A stretch of 64,000 bases of DNA from an uncultured Acetatifactor sp. (GCA_910585615.1 CAJUFO010000012.1:14776-78775); one strand, 5' to 3'. Shown: positions 8,150-16,582, counted from the stretch's first letter. The notes: a model not told the origin generated them from the sequence alone. Program-made: numbers and translations.

Positions 8150-8905
8150 TTAGACGATATTCGTGATAAAGCTCCTTCTGTGTATGGGCGTGGGACCATA
8201 TCTGCGCAGGGCCTCCATGTGTCCCGCACTTCCATAACCCTTGTTCCCTGCAAATCCGTATTCCGGAAAAATCTTATCATATTCCCGCATCATCCTGTCC
8301 CTGGTCACCTTGGCGATGATGCTGGCCGCGCCTATGGAGATGCTCTTTGCGTCCCCCTTGATGATGGGTACCTGAGGGATGGAAATCCGGGGAATGGTCA
8401 CCGCGTCATTCAGCAGGACATCCGGCCTGTATGCCAGCTTGCCGATTGCCTCCCGCATGGCCTCATAGGTGGCCTGCAGGATATTGATCTCGTCAATCCG
8501 CTCCGGCGAGGCATATCCCACCCCACAGGAGAGGGCCTGCTCCATAATGACGTCGTAAAGCTCCTCTCTCTTTTTTTCGGTCAATTGCTTGGAATCATTT
8601 ATATACAGGATGCGGCAACCTCTGGGAAGGATGACGGCCCCGGCCACCACGGGGCCTGCCAGCGGCCCTCTCCCGGCCTCGTCTATCCCGCAGATGTAGT
8701 CGCAGGCTCCGTACCGCTCCTCGTACACCCGAAGCGCTTCAATCCGCTGCCTCTCCCGCTCCAGGGCTGCCAGCCGCCTTGCCGCCGTCTCCGCCAGCTT
8801 CCTCACGCCGTCCCGCTCATCCTCGGAATATTCCTTTACAAATTCAGGCAGCTCCTCAATCGTCGCTGCCTGAAGAATCCTCTTTATCTCACTGGTGCTT
8901 TTCAT
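8150..8905 (-). CDS. rnhB: Ribonuclease HII
   Basis: Removes RNA from RNA-DNA hybrids and excises ribonucleotides from DNA. The active-site region GIDEAGRGPLAGPVVAGAV carries the DEAG motif; later conserved parts are INDSKQLTEKKREEL and AKVTRDRMM. A coiled N-terminal segment of about 75 residues precedes the catalytic domain, as in Bacillus RnhB. The ATG at 8905 is chosen because AAAGGA lies upstream; longer readings would run into the signal peptidase gene. It is in the conserved order lepB-rbgA-lepB-rnhB-FliK-like. Confidence 0.93.
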   Translation of the reverse strand: MKSTSEIKRILQAATIEELPEFVKEYSEDERDGVRKLAETAARRLAALERERQRIEALRVYEERYGACDYICGIDEAGRGPLAGPVVAGAVILPRGCRILYINDSKQLTEKKREELYDVIMEQALSCGVGYASPERIDEINILQATYEAMREAIGKLAYRPDVLLNDAVTIPRISIPQVPIIKGDAKSISIGAASIIAKVTRDRMMREYDKIFPEYGFAGNKGYGSAGHMEALRRYGPTPIHRRSFITNIV

Positions 8906-8946
8906 TCCGATTCCTTTCATCCATCCGCCACGCTGTAAAGTCCGGG

Positions 8947-9492
8947 TCATTGATGCTTCAATATGCCGAGCTTGGACAGGGGCCAGATGCGGATCCATGC
9001 CCTGCCTACGATATCGTCGCGGTGGATATTCCCCACAATCTCCTTGCGGCTGTCCATGCTGTTGTTGCGGTTGTCCCCCATGACGAAGTACTCGTCTTCT
9101 CCCAGGACGATAGGATCGACTGCAATGCCCACATTCTGTGGCGTGATGACTTCCCTGCCATAGCTCTCCTCCAACACCTCGCCATTGATGTAGATATTCC
9201 CCTCCAGATCAATCTGCACCGTCTCTCCGGGAAGCCCGATAATCCGCTTGATATAGTATGTATTCGCCTCCAGTTTGAAGGGGAATACAATGATATCGAA
9301 CCTTTTCGGGTCGCTGAAGCGGTATGTAATCTTATCCACAATCAGATTGTCCCCATGGGAAAGCATGGGTTCCATGGAAGAGCCGTCCACCTCTGTCCTC
9401 TGCCCTACAAAGGTGATTACCAGCCATGTCAGGCACAGCACACCCAGCAGATATGCCAGAGTGCTAATCATTTCTTTCATCGCTTTACTCAT
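8947..9492 (-). CDS. lepB: Signal peptidase I (second copy)
   Basis: Membrane-anchored serine protease that removes signal peptides from secreted proteins. One N-terminal membrane helix (about 12-32) is followed by the catalytic Ser motif GSSMEPM, the catalytic Lys in YYIKRIIGLPGE, and the conserved GDNRNNSMDSR box. The start at 9492 follows AAGGGG with 7-nt spacing; an upstream extension is not needed. At 181 aa it is a short Gram-positive type enzyme. A paralogue lies on the other side of rbgA. Confidence 0.93.
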   Translation of the reverse strand: MSKAMKEMISTLAYLLGVLCLTWLVITFVGQRTEVDGSSMEPMLSHGDNLIVDKITYRFSDPKRFDIIVFPFKLEANTYYIKRIIGLPGETVQIDLEGNIYINGEVLEESYGREVITPQNVGIAVDPIVLGEDEYFVMGDNRNNSMDSRKEIVGNIHRDDIVGRAWIRIWPLSKLGILKHQ

Positions 9493-9516
9493 CGTTATAC
9501 CCCTTACGCACCTCAT

Positions 9517-10407
9517 TCAAATTTTCTTCTGTTCCGATGTCTCCAGCTCCTCGGGGCGCTCCAGCGTCAATCTCCCCAGACGGCCGCTCCGGAAATCATC
9601 CAGCAGTAAGTCGGACGCTTTCTTCAGGTCGAGATTCTCCCCCTTCAGGAAACATCTCCTGCAGCGGGCGATGCCCTCCAGCATGGCCGCCATGCTGTGC
9701 GCTCCTCCCGCCTCGTCCCTCCAGGAAATCCCGTAGCGGTCTGCCACGGCCTCGGGGTACAGCTCCCGCAGAATTTCCAGCAGGCCGCAGGCCAGCTCCT
9801 CCATGACGATGATTTCGTCATTCATGGAACCGATGAAGGCAAGGTGCATCCCCACCAGATTATCCTCGAACTTGGGCCACAGGATGCCCGGCGTGTCCAG
9901 AAGTTCCAGGTTCTTGTTGAGGCGGATCCACTGCTTGCCCTTGGTGACTCCCGGCTTGTTCCCGGTCTTGGTACAGGCCTTGCCTGCGAAGGCGTTGATG
10001 AAGGTGGACTTGCCTACGTTAGGAATGCCCACCACCATAGCCCTCACCGGACGGTTGAGGATGCCGCGCTTCCTGTCCCTTGCGATCTTCTCGGCACAGG
10101 CCTTCTGTACCAGGCTGTTGATGGCCTTGATGCCCGCGCCGGACTTGGAGTTCACCTCCAGAGCGAAGATTCCCTTGTCTTCAAAACATCGCATCCACCC
10201 TTTATTGCAGCGCTCATCGGCCAAATCAGACTTGTTCAGGAGCACTATCCTGGATTTGCCCTTTCCCAGCTCGTCGATGTCCGGATTGCGGCTGGCTATG
10301 GGCACTCTGGCATCCACCAGCTCTATGATCAAATCAATCAGTTTTATGTTTTCCTGCATCATACGCTTCGCTTTCGTCATATGACCAGGATACCATTGAT
10401 AATTCAT
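9517..10407 (-). CDS. rbgA: Ribosome biogenesis GTPase RbgA (YlqF)
   Basis: A circularly permuted GTPase that acts in late assembly of the 50S ribosomal subunit. The motif order is permuted: G4 NKSD at 58-61 comes before the P-loop GIPNVGKST at 127-135 and the G3 DTPG. The C-terminal domain (about 190-285) binds RNA. The N-terminal NYQWYPGHMTKAKR is the family hallmark. It is flanked by two signal peptidase genes with 1-bp and 24-bp gaps. Confidence 0.96.
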   Translation of the reverse strand: MNYQWYPGHMTKAKRMMQENIKLIDLIIELVDARVPIASRNPDIDELGKGKSRIVLLNKSDLADERCNKGWMRCFEDKGIFALEVNSKSGAGIKAINSLVQKACAEKIARDRKRGILNRPVRAMVVGIPNVGKSTFINAFAGKACTKTGNKPGVTKGKQWIRLNKNLELLDTPGILWPKFEDNLVGMHLAFIGSMNDEIIVMEELACGLLEILRELYPEAVADRYGISWRDEAGGAHSMAAMLEGIARCRRCFLKGENLDLKKASDLLLDDFRSGRLGRLTLERPEELETSEQKKI

Positions 10408-10408
10408 T

Positions 10409-10987
10409 CTATTTTACAAATCCCATGCCAATCTCCTCGCACGCGGCACGGAACCATACCTTTCCTAAGATGTCTTCCTCCCGCACCGGTCCGATGTTGG
10501 CCGAGCGGCTGTCCTCGCTGTTGCCCGGGTTGTCCCCGATGCAGAAATACTCTCCGTTCTCCACAGTGAACTCTTCAGCGGCAATCCCGGCCTCCGCCAG
10601 CTTTTCCTCCACCCACGGGCTGGCCTGCCCGTTCACATAGAGGATACCGTCTTGAATCAACACGCTGTCTCCCGGCGCGGCCACCACGCGCTTCACATAA
10701 TAATGGGTATTCTCATTCCCATTGGGCAGGAATACTATCACGTCCCCTGCCTTAGGGGAAGAAATCAGGTAAAGGAAGGAATTGATGAATATCTGCTGGC
10801 CATTGTACAGCGTGGGCTCCATGGACACGCCTACCACATTGGTGGTCACCCCCAGGAAGACGTTCAGCACCACCGCTATGAAGACCGCCGTAAAGATGCC
10901 GAAGAGCCAGCTGAAGATTTCCCTCACATGGGCCGAGCTTATTTTCTTTTTGCGTCTGTAAAAGCTGAGACCTCTGTTTTTCGTCAT
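10409..10987 (-). CDS. lepB: Signal peptidase I (first copy)
   Basis: Membrane serine protease of the S26 family. A basic N-terminus (RRKKK) is followed by a membrane helix, the catalytic Ser motif VGVSMEPT, the catalytic Lys in YYVKRVVAAPGD, and the GDNPGNSEDSR box. The ATG at 10987 is preferred (AGGA 8 nt upstream); an in-frame TTG further up lies inside the rplS terminator. It is clearly divergent from the other copy, so the pair is not a recent duplication. Confidence 0.93.
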   Translation of the reverse strand: MTKNRGLSFYRRKKKISSAHVREIFSWLFGIFTAVFIAVVLNVFLGVTTNVVGVSMEPTLYNGQQIFINSFLYLISSPKAGDVIVFLPNGNENTHYYVKRVVAAPGDSVLIQDGILYVNGQASPWVEEKLAEAGIAAEEFTVENGEYFCIGDNPGNSEDSRSANIGPVREEDILGKVWFRAACEEIGMGFVK

Positions 10988-11007
10988 ACCACCATTCCTG
11001 ATGAAAG

Positions 11008-11039
11008 AAAAGGACAACTACCTGAGTAATTGCCCTTTT
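11008..11039 (-). terminator. Rho-independent terminator after rplS
   Basis: The minus-strand stem AAAAGGGCAA/TTGTCCTTTT (right arm 11008-11017, left arm 11030-11039, one G-T pair) ends in a T-rich stretch and lies just after the rplS stop. Confidence 0.65.
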
Positions 11040-11045
11040 GCCCGC

Positions 11046-11393
11046 TTACCTTACGGCTTCCTTTACCTTTGCCTTCTTGCCGATGCGGCCTCTCAAGTAG
11101 TTCAGCTTAGCACGTCTGACCTTACCTCTCCTGACTACCTCGATCCTCTCCACGTTGGGGGAGTGTACGGGCCATGTCTTCTCAACACCGATGCCGCCTG
11201 ATGTCTTCCTGACAGTAAATGTCTCACGGCTGCTCCCGCCCTGCCTCTTCAGGACGATGCCCTCGAACACCTGGATTCTCTCACGGTTTCCTTCCTTAAT
11301 CTTACCGTACACCCTTACGGTGTCGCCGACATTGAACTCATCGACTTCGCTCTTCAGCTGTTCCGCCTCGATTTCTCTGATGATGTCACTCAT
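11046..11393 (-). CDS. rplS: 50S ribosomal protein L19
   Basis: A 115-aa large-subunit protein at the 30S-50S interface. The sequence matches the family throughout: N-terminal IIREIEAEQLK, the VRVYGKIKEGNRERIQVFEG core, and C-terminal RRAKLNYLRGRIGKKAKV. The ATG at 11393 has AAGGAGG 6 nt upstream. It follows trmD as in most bacteria, but also has its own promoter and a structured leader, and ends in a terminator. Confidence 0.97.
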   Translation of the reverse strand: MSDIIREIEAEQLKSEVDEFNVGDTVRVYGKIKEGNRERIQVFEGIVLKRQGGSSRETFTVRKTSGGIGVEKTWPVHSPNVERIEVVRRGKVRRAKLNYLRGRIGKKAKVKEAVR

Positions 11394-11468
11394 AATGAGC
11401 CTCCTTTTCAAATGGATGTTCTTAATGTCCGATTTTCTGACAGCAGAGGACCATCTCTTCTTCACAAC
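11394..11468 (-). ncRNA. Possible L19 leader (autoregulatory 5' UTR)
   Basis: Between the predicted rplS transcription start and its ATG lie about 75 nt that can fold: GATGGTCC pairs with GGAC...CATC on the minus strand, closing an internal hairpin. Firmicute rplS genes are known to carry such leaders bound by L19. The match to that RNA family is inferred from position and pairing only. Confidence 0.35.
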
Positions 11469-11474
11469 ATTAAA

Positions 11475-11503
11475 ATTTTAGCATATTCATGTAGCATTTG
11501 CAA
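11475..11503 (-). promoter_or_regulatory. rplS: Sigma-A promoter of rplS
   Basis: On the minus strand, TTGCAA (11498-11503) and TAAAAT (11475-11480) have 17-bp spacing, overlapping the end of trmD. It lets rplS be expressed apart from the long upstream operon. Confidence 0.65.
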
Positions 11504-12908
11504 GAACTTTTTCCAGCCACCAGAATTTTTTTTCGGCCTTATAAAAGCCCAGCCTCTCCTGCAGGCGCTCCGAGGAGGCGTTCCCTGCCGCCACATGGCC
11601 GTAGGGCGTCCAGCCTTTCTCCAGCATGTGGTTCACTACATAGGCCTCCAGAGAGGCCCCGATGCCCCTGCCCCGGAAAGGCTCCTCCACGAAGAGCATC
11701 CCCAGGCTCCCCTCATCATGGATGCCCACGAAGCCCACCTGCCTGCCCTCCAGGAACGCCCCGTACATGGCGCCCGCCAGGATCCGCTCCCTGACGTATC
11801 CGCCCTCCGTGCCCGGGCCCTCCGTACCGCTGCCGTACCATCCGGATACATACGGGAAATCCTCCATGGAGAGCCGCCTGATCTTCTTGTGCCGCACGGG
11901 CAGGGCCTCCTTCCGGGTGTACAGCACCTGACCAAATTCTCCGAAGACGGCATATCCCCTCTCCGCCAGCAGATCCCGCATAAAAGCCTCCGACACCAGG
12001 ATCATCTGGGTATCCCCGGGGAGCAGGTCCGCCATCCGCTCCCCGGTCTCCCCGTCCAGGGCCGTCATCATGGCAATGGCGCAGCATCTGTCATACAGCA
12101 GCACGGCCGTGTCCTGCCCACGGAAATCCGTATATAAGATATCGGCCCTCCCCCTGGACAGGCTCTCCATCATGTGGATATTGTCCCGCTTCTGCCTGGA
12201 GAGCCGCTCTGTCAGCCGCTGCTTCTCCTGATATCTGGCATAGAGGTCGGGCCTCCGCCTGGCGGTGCGCTGCCTGGACTGCTCCAGCCGCCAAGCGCTC
12301 ACCAGCCTGTGGTTGCCCGACAGGAGCACCTCCGGCACCCGCATCCCCTGCCACTGCTCCGGCCGGGAGTACTGGGGGTATTCCAGCAGATCGTTGTAGA
12401 AGCTCTCCTCGCCGGCGGACTCCTCATTGCCCAGCACCCCGGGAATCAGCCGCCCGATGGCATCAATCATCACCATGGCCGCCAGCTCCCCTCCCGTCAG
12501 CACATAGTCGCCGATGGACACCTGGTCCGTGACCACCAGCTCCAGCACCCGCTCGTCTATGCCCTCGTAGTGGCCGCAGAGGAACACCAGCTCCTCCTCC
12601 TTCGCCAAATCCTGCGCCATCCTCTGGGTAAAGGGGGCTCCCTGTGGCGTCAGGTAAATCGTCCTGACTGCCCTTCCGCCGGTCACGGCCCTGTGGGCAT
12701 CGTACACGGGCTGCGCCTGCATCAACATGCCGGCCCCGCCTCCGTAAGGGTAGTCGTCCACCTTTCCGTGCCTGTCCAGGGTGTAGTCCCTGATGTCCAC
12801 CGCATTCAGGGAGAGCAGCCCCCGCTGGGCTGCCCTGCCGATGATGCTGGGGCTCAGTCCCTGCAGGACCATCTCCGGGAACAATGTCAGTATATGGAAT
12901 TTCGTCAC
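11487..12908 (-). CDS. trmD: tRNA (guanine-N1)-methyltransferase TrmD fused to a GNAT acetyltransferase domain
   Basis: The N-terminal 245 residues or so are a complete TrmD, which methylates G37 of tRNA to prevent frameshifting. It has LTLFPEM, the trefoil-knot motif YPYGGGAGML, CGHYEGIDERV and SIGDYVLTGGELAA. Ordinary TrmD ends near there, but this frame continues for about 225 residues into a GNAT-like domain with the acetyl-CoA loop FRGRGIGASL and the usual terminal FYKAEKKFWW. No stop or frameshift lies between them. The start is a GTG at 12908 (GGAG upstream) or 12917 (overlapping the rimM stop). The acceptor of the acetyl group is unknown. Confidence 0.93.
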   Translation of the reverse strand: MTKFHILTLFPEMVLQGLSPSIIGRAAQRGLLSLNAVDIRDYTLDRHGKVDDYPYGGGAGMLMQAQPVYDAHRAVTGGRAVRTIYLTPQGAPFTQRMAQDLAKEEELVFLCGHYEGIDERVLELVVTDQVSIGDYVLTGGELAAMVMIDAIGRLIPGVLGNEESAGEESFYNDLLEYPQYSRPEQWQGMRVPEVLLSGNHRLVSAWRLEQSRQRTARRRPDLYARYQEKQRLTERLSRQKRDNIHMMESLSRGRADILYTDFRGQDTAVLLYDRCCAIAMMTALDGETGERMADLLPGDTQMILVSEAFMRDLLAERGYAVFGEFGQVLYTRKEALPVRHKKIRRLSMEDFPYVSGWYGSGTEGPGTEGGYVRERILAGAMYGAFLEGRQVGFVGIHDEGSLGMLFVEEPFRGRGIGASLEAYVVNHMLEKGWTPYGHVAAGNASSERLQERLGFYKAEKKFWWLEKVLANAT

Positions 12909-12913
12909 TTTTT

Positions 12914-13438
12914 TCACACTCCGTCCAATAACCCCTCTAAGATGTGTATCCGGATGAAACCGGCCTCCACGTCCACCTCCAGGACGCACTGCTTGATGGC
13001 GGGCAGGAGCAGCTCCCTGCCGTCCCGCAGGTCGATGGCGTACACATCGTTGGCGCCTGTCTCTATCACGTCCTTCAGGGTGCCGATTTCCGTCCCGTCC
13101 TCGTCCCGCACATTAAGCCCAATCAGGTCTGCCACGAAATATTCGTCCTTCCTAAGCCGCACCGCATCGCTCCTGGGCACCAGCAGGGAGGCTTTGCGGT
13201 ATCTTTCCGCTTCCTCTATGCTGTCGATTCCCCGGAACTTCAGTATGGCGAACTGCTTGAAGAATTTCACGCCCTCTATCTCCAGGACCGTTCCCGCGTC
13301 CCGCGCCTTGCCGGTATCCAGCGTCACCCTTTTCAGCCGCTTGAACCGCTTCACGTCGTCCGTGGTAGGGAACACCTTTACCTCCCCCTTCAGGCCGTGG
13401 GTGGAGGTAATGATGCCCACCTTGAAATATTCTTCCAT
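12914..13438 (-). CDS. rimM: 16S rRNA processing protein RimM
   Basis: Assists maturation of the 30S head and binds S19. It has the N-terminal RimM domain (KVGIITSTHGLKGEVKVFPTTDD) and a C-terminal PRC-barrel (DLIGLNVRDEDGTEIGTLKDV...NDVYAIDL). At 174 aa it has normal length. It starts after TAGGAGAAACGG and lies directly before trmD, with the stop codon within a few bases of the trmD start, so translation is probably coupled. Confidence 0.96.
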   Translation of the reverse strand: MEEYFKVGIITSTHGLKGEVKVFPTTDDVKRFKRLKRVTLDTGKARDAGTVLEIEGVKFFKQFAILKFRGIDSIEEAERYRKASLLVPRSDAVRLRKDEYFVADLIGLNVRDEDGTEIGTLKDVIETGANDVYAIDLRDGRELLLPAIKQCVLEVDVEAGFIRIHILEGLLDGV

Positions 13439-13547
13439 CCGTTTCTCCTATATGGCAAAAAGGCCGCCGCATCCAGGAGAGTACCAGGACTCATCCCATG
13501 CGGCAGCCCCTGCCGGAACATCGCGTTTCCCAACGCATGCGCTTCCT

Positions 13548-13790
13548 CTACACGATTTCGACATCCACATTCTTCTTGTCCCGAAAAGACGCCGCCTTCA
13601 CCACCGAGCGGATTGCTTTCGCTATCCTGCCCTGCTTGCCGATGACCTTTCCCATGTCGGACGATGCTACATGAAGCTCGATGACGGATCCCCGGCCCTC
13701 GGCCTTCTCCGTCACTACGACCTCCTCCGGGTTATCCACAAGCGCCTTTGCGATAACCTCCACCAATTCTTTGGAATGCATTTCTTCCAT
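13548..13790 (-). CDS. khpA: KH-domain RNA-binding protein KhpA (YlqC)
   Basis: A small RNA chaperone-type protein of 80 aa. The KH core has the GxxG loop in GKVIGKQGRIAKAIRSVV. In Firmicutes it pairs with KhpB and affects cell length and small RNA binding. It starts after TTGGAGGTGG and sits between rpsP and rimM, its conserved place. Confidence 0.94.
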   Translation of the reverse strand: MEEMHSKELVEVIAKALVDNPEEVVVTEKAEGRGSVIELHVASSDMGKVIGKQGRIAKAIRSVVKAASFRDKKNVDVEIV

Positions 13791-13815
13791 TTATAGCCAC
13801 CTCCAAGAATGATTT

Positions 13816-14061
13816 TTACTTCTCGATGCCAGCGGCTTTGAACAGCTTTCCTACCGTCTCTGTGGGCTGAGCGCCGTTAGCCAGCCACTTCTTGGCCAGC
13901 TCCTCATTGATTTTGAAGGTGCTGGGATCCGTGCTGGGATCATAGGTGCCAATCTCCTCGATGAACTTGCCGTCTCTGGGGGAACGGGAATCGGCTACGA
14001 TGATTCTGTAAAAAGGAGCCTTCTTCTGTCCCATTCTTCTCAGTCTGATCTTTACTGCCAT
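13816..14061 (-). CDS. rpsP: 30S ribosomal protein S16
   Basis: An 81-aa small-subunit assembly protein. It has the N-terminal VKIRLRRMGQKKAPFYRIIVADSR signature and the NGAQPTETV motif typical of S16. An AGAGGT site precedes the ATG. It is followed by khpA after 25 bp. Confidence 0.97.
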   Translation of the reverse strand: MAVKIRLRRMGQKKAPFYRIIVADSRSPRDGKFIEEIGTYDPSTDPSTFKINEELAKKWLANGAQPTETVGKLFKAAGIEK

Positions 14062-14307
14062 TTTTTACCTCTTTCTGCCGCCCTGTGCGGCCCTTGTGTT
14101 GAATTGTTTTTATGAATGCACTTCTTCATGAATGCACATCTTCATTATGAAAAGGGGCTTCCGGGGATTGCTCCCGCGTCACCCATAATCATCCTTCATC
14201 CTGGGAAAATCCTCCCACATCCCGGAAGGAAACTGCCAGTACCTTCCTCCGCCTTGTCCGGAGCGGACGCCAGGCACTGATTACTCGGGAATTCATGCAC
14301 CGGTGTA
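14062..14307 (-). other. rpsP leader / ffh-rpsP intergenic region
   Basis: No gene is visible in 246 bp. At 14111-14135 lies a near-repeat of a motif found again in the plsX leader (27325-27350), and the word GAATGCACATCTTCAT follows as a partial tandem copy. A GC-rich possible hairpin (GGAAGG...CCTTCC) lies near 14225-14250. No convincing promoter was found, so rpsP is probably read from ylxM-ffh. Confidence 0.5.
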
Positions 14308-15675
14308 CTAGAAGGGGAACCTGCCCTTGCCCATTCCAGGGAATCCTCCGAACATGCCGCGGCCCTTTTTGCCGCCTCCGAACTGCTTCATCATCTTCTG
14401 GCTCTGCTCGAACTGCTTGATGAAGCGGTTCACTATGGCGATGTCCACGCCTGCGCCTCTTGCAATGCGGTGCTTGCGCTGGGGATTCAGGAGCTTCGGA
14501 TTCCTGCGCTCCTCCTTTGTCATGGACAGGACGATGGCCTCCATGCGCTTCAACTGCTTCTCGTCGATCATGGACTCCAGATCCGCGCCCTTTATCCCCA
14601 TGCCCGGCAGCATGCTCAGGATACTGGTCAGCCCGCCCATGTTCCGCATCTGTTTCATGCTCTCCAGGTAGTCCTCGAAGTCGAACTTGCCCTTCTTCAT
14701 GCGGCCGGCCATCTCACGGCTCTTGTCCACGTCCAGGTCTATGTTCTCCTGGGCCTTCTCTATCAGAGAGAGCACATCCCCCATGCCTAAAATCCGGTTT
14801 GCCATGCGGTCGGGATAGAACTGCTCCATGTCCGACAGCTTCTCGCCCATGCTGACGTAGAGAATGGGCTTGCCTGTGACCGCTTTTATGGAAAGGGCCG
14901 CACCGCCTCTGGTATCGCCGTCCATCTTGGAGAGGACGACGCCGTCGATGCCTACCTTTTCGTCGAATTCTTTCGCCACGTTCACGGCGTCCTGGCCGGT
15001 CATGGCGTCCACCACCAGGAGCGTCTGGTGGACAGAGACTGTATTCTTGATTTCCTGGAGCTCCGCCATCATATCTTCGTCTATATGCAGACGGCCTGCC
15101 GTATCCAGGATGACCACATTGTGGCCGTTCTTCTCGGCGTGACGGATGGCCTCCGCCGCGATTTCAGCAGGCTTATGGTCCGTCCCCATGGAGAAGACGT
15201 CCACCTCCTGCTTCCTGCCGTTAATCTGCAGCTGCTCGATGGCGGCGGGGCGATAGATGTCGCAGGCCGCCAGCAGGGATTTCTTCCCTTTCAGCTTCAG
15301 CTTCCCGGCAATCTTGGCCGTGGCCGTGGTCTTGCCGGCACCCTGCAATCCCGCCATCATGATGACCGTGATGGACTTACCGGGCTGCATGACGATCTCG
15401 GTGGTCTCGCTGCCCATGAGGGCGATCATTTCCTCATTGACGATTTTAATGACCATCTGGCCCGGGTTCAGGCCGTTCATCACGTCCTGGCCGATGGCCC
15501 GCTCCTCCACCGCCTTCACGAACTGCTTGACCACCCGGAAGTTCACATCGGCCTCCAACAGGGCCATCTTCACTTCCTTTAAGGCGGCCTTCACGTCCTC
15601 CTCGGTAAGGCGCCCCTTGCTCCTTAAGTTCTTGAATACGTTCTGCAGTTTCTCTGTTAAGCTCTCGAATGCCAC
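14308..15675 (-). CDS. ffh: Signal recognition particle protein Ffh (SRP54)
   Basis: The GTPase of the signal recognition particle; it binds signal peptides and SRP RNA and docks on FtsY. The N domain (1-90) is followed by the G domain with GLQGAGKTTA, DTAGRLHIDE and SKMDGDTRGGAA. The Met-rich M domain starts near 300 and ends in a Gly/Met/Phe tail. At 455 aa it has standard length. A GTG start follows AAGGAG. Its receptor gene ftsY is at 20.7-21.6 kb. Confidence 0.97.
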   Translation of the reverse strand: MAFESLTEKLQNVFKNLRSKGRLTEEDVKAALKEVKMALLEADVNFRVVKQFVKAVEERAIGQDVMNGLNPGQMVIKIVNEEMIALMGSETTEIVMQPGKSITVIMMAGLQGAGKTTATAKIAGKLKLKGKKSLLAACDIYRPAAIEQLQINGRKQEVDVFSMGTDHKPAEIAAEAIRHAEKNGHNVVILDTAGRLHIDEDMMAELQEIKNTVSVHQTLLVVDAMTGQDAVNVAKEFDEKVGIDGVVLSKMDGDTRGGAALSIKAVTGKPILYVSMGEKLSDMEQFYPDRMANRILGMGDVLSLIEKAQENIDLDVDKSREMAGRMKKGKFDFEDYLESMKQMRNMGGLTSILSMLPGMGIKGADLESMIDEKQLKRMEAIVLSMTKEERRNPKLLNPQRKHRIARGAGVDIAIVNRFIKQFEQSQKMMKQFGGGKKGRGMFGGFPGMGKGRFPF

Positions 15676-15723
15676 CTGTGACTCCTTGTCATGTTGTTTT
15701 CGTATCGACCTTTTCTCCGGGGA

Positions 15724-16119
15724 TTACAGCTCCTTCAGCAGCTCATGGGAGAGCCTGCGGACGGCCTGGAGACTTTCCTGCATTTTCCGCAACTCCATGC
15801 CGTCGGCCTTTTCGCCCGCTTCTGCGCCTGTCTCCTCCGGGCGCTCCGCGCAGAGGGTCAGCCTCTCGATTTCGGCTACGGTCTTCTTCGCCCTGGCGAA
15901 CCGCTCCACCAGATGGAGCTTGCTCTCATAATCCTGCAGGATCCTGTCGCAGCGCTTAATCAGGTCGTGTACGCCCTGTCTGCTGATGCCCCGCTCCTCG
16001 GCGATCTCCCCCAGGGACATGTCCCGGTACACCGCGTCCTCGTAGACGCTGCGCTGATGCTCAGTCAGCAGCTCGCCGTAGAAGTCAAATAACATTGTCT
16101 GTTCATATATCTTATCCAT
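15724..16119 (-). CDS. ylxM: YlxM family helix-turn-helix protein (SRP accessory)
   Basis: A small protein (131 aa) encoded before ffh in most Firmicutes; it modulates SRP GTPase activity. It has a sigma-like HTH (LGEIAEERGISRQGVHDLIKR) in the first half and a coiled C-terminus. The start at 16119 is chosen because the consensus promoter at 16139-16167 would overlap a longer reading. It is the first gene of the large minus-strand operon. Confidence 0.93.
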   Translation of the reverse strand: MDKIYEQTMLFDFYGELLTEHQRSVYEDAVYRDMSLGEIAEERGISRQGVHDLIKRCDRILQDYESKLHLVERFARAKKTVAEIERLTLCAERPEETGAEAGEKADGMELRKMQESLQAVRRLSHELLKEL

Positions 16120-16138
16120 AACTTTACCAGCCTTGTGT

Positions 16139-16167
16139 ATCTTACTACAGATACGGGTGGGTGTCAA
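16139..16167 (-). promoter_or_regulatory. Strong sigma-A promoter of the ylxM-ffh-rpsP operon
   Basis: On the minus strand, TTGACA (16162-16167), a 17-bp spacer and TAAGAT (16139-16144) lie about 20 bp before the ylxM ATG, implying a short leader. It is near-perfect consensus. Confidence 0.8.
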
Positions 16168-16501
16168 GGTTTTTTTCTTTACACAATATAATTTGTAGAA
16201 CCTAACCTCCTCTCGCCAGCTTTCAGTTTTACATATAAAAAGTATAACACTGATTTCTTTAATTCAAGTAGCCGCTCTGAAGTCCATCCTGATTTCATCT
16301 TAAAGGGCATCCGCCTTGCCTGCAGTCTATCCTGCAGGTATGCCTTTTGTTCTCGTTATATCCGCATATCCTTTTCCCGTGGGCATTTCATCCACAATCG
16401 TATACTCGTTGACAGCGTTATAATATGCCAAATACCGCTGACGCAAAGCTGTCATTTCCCGGATTCAGATAAGTGTTTTATCGAAAATCAATAAATAATT
16501 A
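16168..16501. other. Divergent intergenic region with one hairpin
   Basis: There is no gene. A stem (CCTGCAG 16319-16325 with CTGCAGG 16332-16338) is flanked by further complementary arms (AAAGGGCAT near 16302, ATGCCTTTT near 16340). It resembles a terminator, but no gene leads into it on the plus strand; it could be a remnant. Nothing else stands out. Confidence 0.4.
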
Positions 16502-16528
16502 TTGACATTCATGTCCTTCTGTTATAAT
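16502..16528 (+). promoter_or_regulatory. Putative promoter of the DUF6688-like gene
   Basis: TTGACA (16502-16507) and TATAAT (16523-16528) both match consensus, but the spacer is only 15 bp; an overlapping TAATAT gives 17 bp. It lies 55 bp before the ATG. Confidence 0.55.
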
Positions 16529-16582
16529 ATAAGATTCAATCATCCAATATCAGGAAAACAAGGAATCCGAAAGGACAAAATC

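Noticed and set aside
16302..16348. Terminator-like hairpin in the ylxM upstream region
   Set aside because: No gene leads into it from the left on the plus strand, and it lies upstream of the minus-strand promoter; reported only as part of the intergenic region.
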